NCBI RefSeq assembly: GCF_900105995.1
Contig: NZ_LT629785.1
Location: 3,162,001-3,226,000 of the forward strand
Length of the DNA stretch: 64,000 bases
Direction: 5' to 3'
Source: Pseudomonas pohangensis
GTDB lineage: Bacteria; Pseudomonadota; Gammaproteobacteria; Pseudomonadales; Pseudomonadaceae
The notes under the pieces were generated by a model. The model did no database searches, was not told the DNA's origin, and saw only the letters and a list, made by a program, of their open reading frames with translations. A program made the position numbers and the translations under genes. Below, piece by piece: positions 63,183 to 64,000 of this stretch (position 1 is the stretch's first letter; each line of letters begins with the position of its first letter).

Positions 63183-64000
63183 CTAACCAGCTGATTCCGG
63201 CAAGGTAAAACCGGATACAGAACCACGCATCTCGCTGGCCATTTTCGCCAGATTTCCGATGCTCTTGGCTGTCACTGTGGTACCGGCGGACGTCTGCGAA
63301 GTAATTTCCTGAATCACGTTCATCGTGTTGGAAATATGGCCCGCCGAAGATGCCTGTTGCCGCGCAGCGTTGGAGATGTTCTGGATCAATGCCGCCAGGG
63401 TCTTGGATACCTTCTCGATCTCTTCCAGCGCCACACCGGCATCCTGTGCCAGGCGGGCTCCGCGCACCACCTCGGAAGTCGTTTGCTCCATCGAGATAAC
63501 TGCTTCGTTGGTATCGGTCTGAATGGTTTTAACCAGCGCCTCGATCTGCTTGGTTGCCGCCGACGAACGTTCCGCAAGACGCTGTACTTCGTCCGCTACC
63601 ACGGCGAAGCCTCGACCTGCATCACCGGCCATGGATGCCTGGATCGCCGCGTTCAGTGCAAGGATGTTGGTCTGGTCAGCAATGTCGTTAATCAGACTAA
63701 CGATGTCACCGATCTCCTGGGACGACTCACCGAGTCGCTTGATCCGCTTCGAAGTATCCTGGATCTGTTCGCGGATGTTATCCATGCCGGTGATGGTGTT
63801 ATGCACCACCTCGTTACCCTTGTTGGCAATGGCTACCGAGCGCTCCGCTACCGCGGTGGACTCCGAGGCGTTTGCCGATACCTGGTCAATCGAAACCGCC
63901 ATTTCATTGATAGCCGCAGAAGCTCCGGCAATTTCCTGCGCCTGGTGCTCGGATGCCTCAGCCAGATGCATCGCCGTAGACTGGGTTTCCTGCGCCGCCG
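63183..64000 (-). CDS. pilJ: Type IV pilus chemoreceptor PilJ (3' part; runs off the window)
   Basis: The C-terminal 272 or so residues of a methyl-accepting chemotaxis protein; the frame is open to the window edge, so the sensor part and start are missing. The signalling hairpin tip is intact (IADQTNILALNAAIQA and GRGFAVVADEVQRLAERS), flanked by coiled-coil methylation helices, and the tail ends SGFTLPESAG with no CheR-binding pentapeptide. Its position next to pilK identifies it as PilJ. Confidence 0.95.
   Translation of the reverse strand, partial: AAQETQSTAMHLAEASEHQAQEIAGASAAINEMAVSIDQVSANASESTAVAERSVAIANKGNEVVHNTITGMDNIREQIQDTSKRIKRLGESSQEIGDIVSLINDIADQTNILALNAAIQASMAGDAGRGFAVVADEVQRLAERSSAATKQIEALVKTIQTDTNEAVISMEQTTSEVVRGARLAQDAGVALEEIEKVSKTLAALIQNISNAARQQASSAGHISNTMNVIQEITSQTSAGTTVTAKSIGNLAKMASEMRGSVSGFTLPESAG

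Noticed and set aside
1..64000. CRISPR arrays, prophage, insertion sequences, tRNA or rRNA genes
   Set aside because: I looked for regular repeats, transposase or integrase motifs and tRNA-like T-arm sequences on reading through and saw none; a tRNAscan or IS search would settle it.

Overview
The window reads as a contiguous chromosomal segment of a Pseudomonas-type gammaproteobacterium (Pseudomonadaceae). The evidence is gene content and local order matching blocks I know from P. aeruginosa: pilJ-pilK-chpA-chpB-chpC beside rsmE and bioA; rhlE2-metF-ahcY; the ArsR-methyltransferase gene with metK; tkt-epd-pgk-fba; typA-thiI-glnA-ntrB-ntrC-trmL; pip-dtd. A typical Pseudomonas REP pair at 41332-41391 and moderately high GC agree. 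These blocks lie apart in P. aeruginosa, so this is a rearranged relative. A Halopseudomonas-like species would fit, but that is only an inference. Nearly all of the window is ordinary core genome. I saw no tRNA, rRNA, insertion sequence, prophage or CRISPR array.

Layout: 1-3225, the end of a polyamine-type ABC importer (binding protein cut by the window edge, two permeases). 3366-7445, ilvD, an InaA-like kinase-fold protein, fbp and a BamE-like lipoprotein. 7478-9162, a YadGH-type ABC exporter. 9387-10543, cytochrome b561 and YceI. 10600-18020, the SAM-cycle region: rhlE, metF and ahcY on the minus strand behind an SAH riboswitch, then metK and its overlapping ArsR-methyltransferase regulator behind a separate palindrome. 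18064-27029, a lipoprotein, pip-dtd, two cyclic-di-GMP enzymes, a glycine-zipper lipoprotein, a YkgJ protein and a CptA-like phosphoethanolamine transferase. 27185-36932, typA, thiI, glnA, two tandem DUF4124 proteins, ntrBC and trmL; glnA and ntrBC both carry NtrC sites and sigma-54 elements. 36961-43399, a YgjP-like peptidase gene and the fba/mliC-like/pgk/epd/tkt run on the minus strand. 43590-50940, a more accessory stretch: alpha/beta hydrolase, AraC regulator, TauD-type dioxygenase, MFS transporter, SulP transporter, amine oxidase. 51056-53314, bioA and rsmE. 53341-64000, the Pil-Chp chemosensory operon controlling twitching motility, read from pilJ (cut by the window edge) to chpC.

How the parts work together: MetK makes SAM, AhcY clears the SAH left after methylation, and MetF supplies methyl-THF for methionine regeneration. 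In this one locus the two halves of the cycle appear to be regulated separately, by an RNA sensor and a protein sensor. NtrB/NtrC senses nitrogen status and drives glnA, and very probably its own operon. Tkt, Epd, Pgk, Fba and the distant Fbp cover the lower hexose/triose interconversions and erythrose-4-phosphate supply for vitamin B6. The least explained locus is the AraC-TauD-MFS cluster at 44513-47839; it has a good two-turn direct-repeat operator but no assignable substrate.
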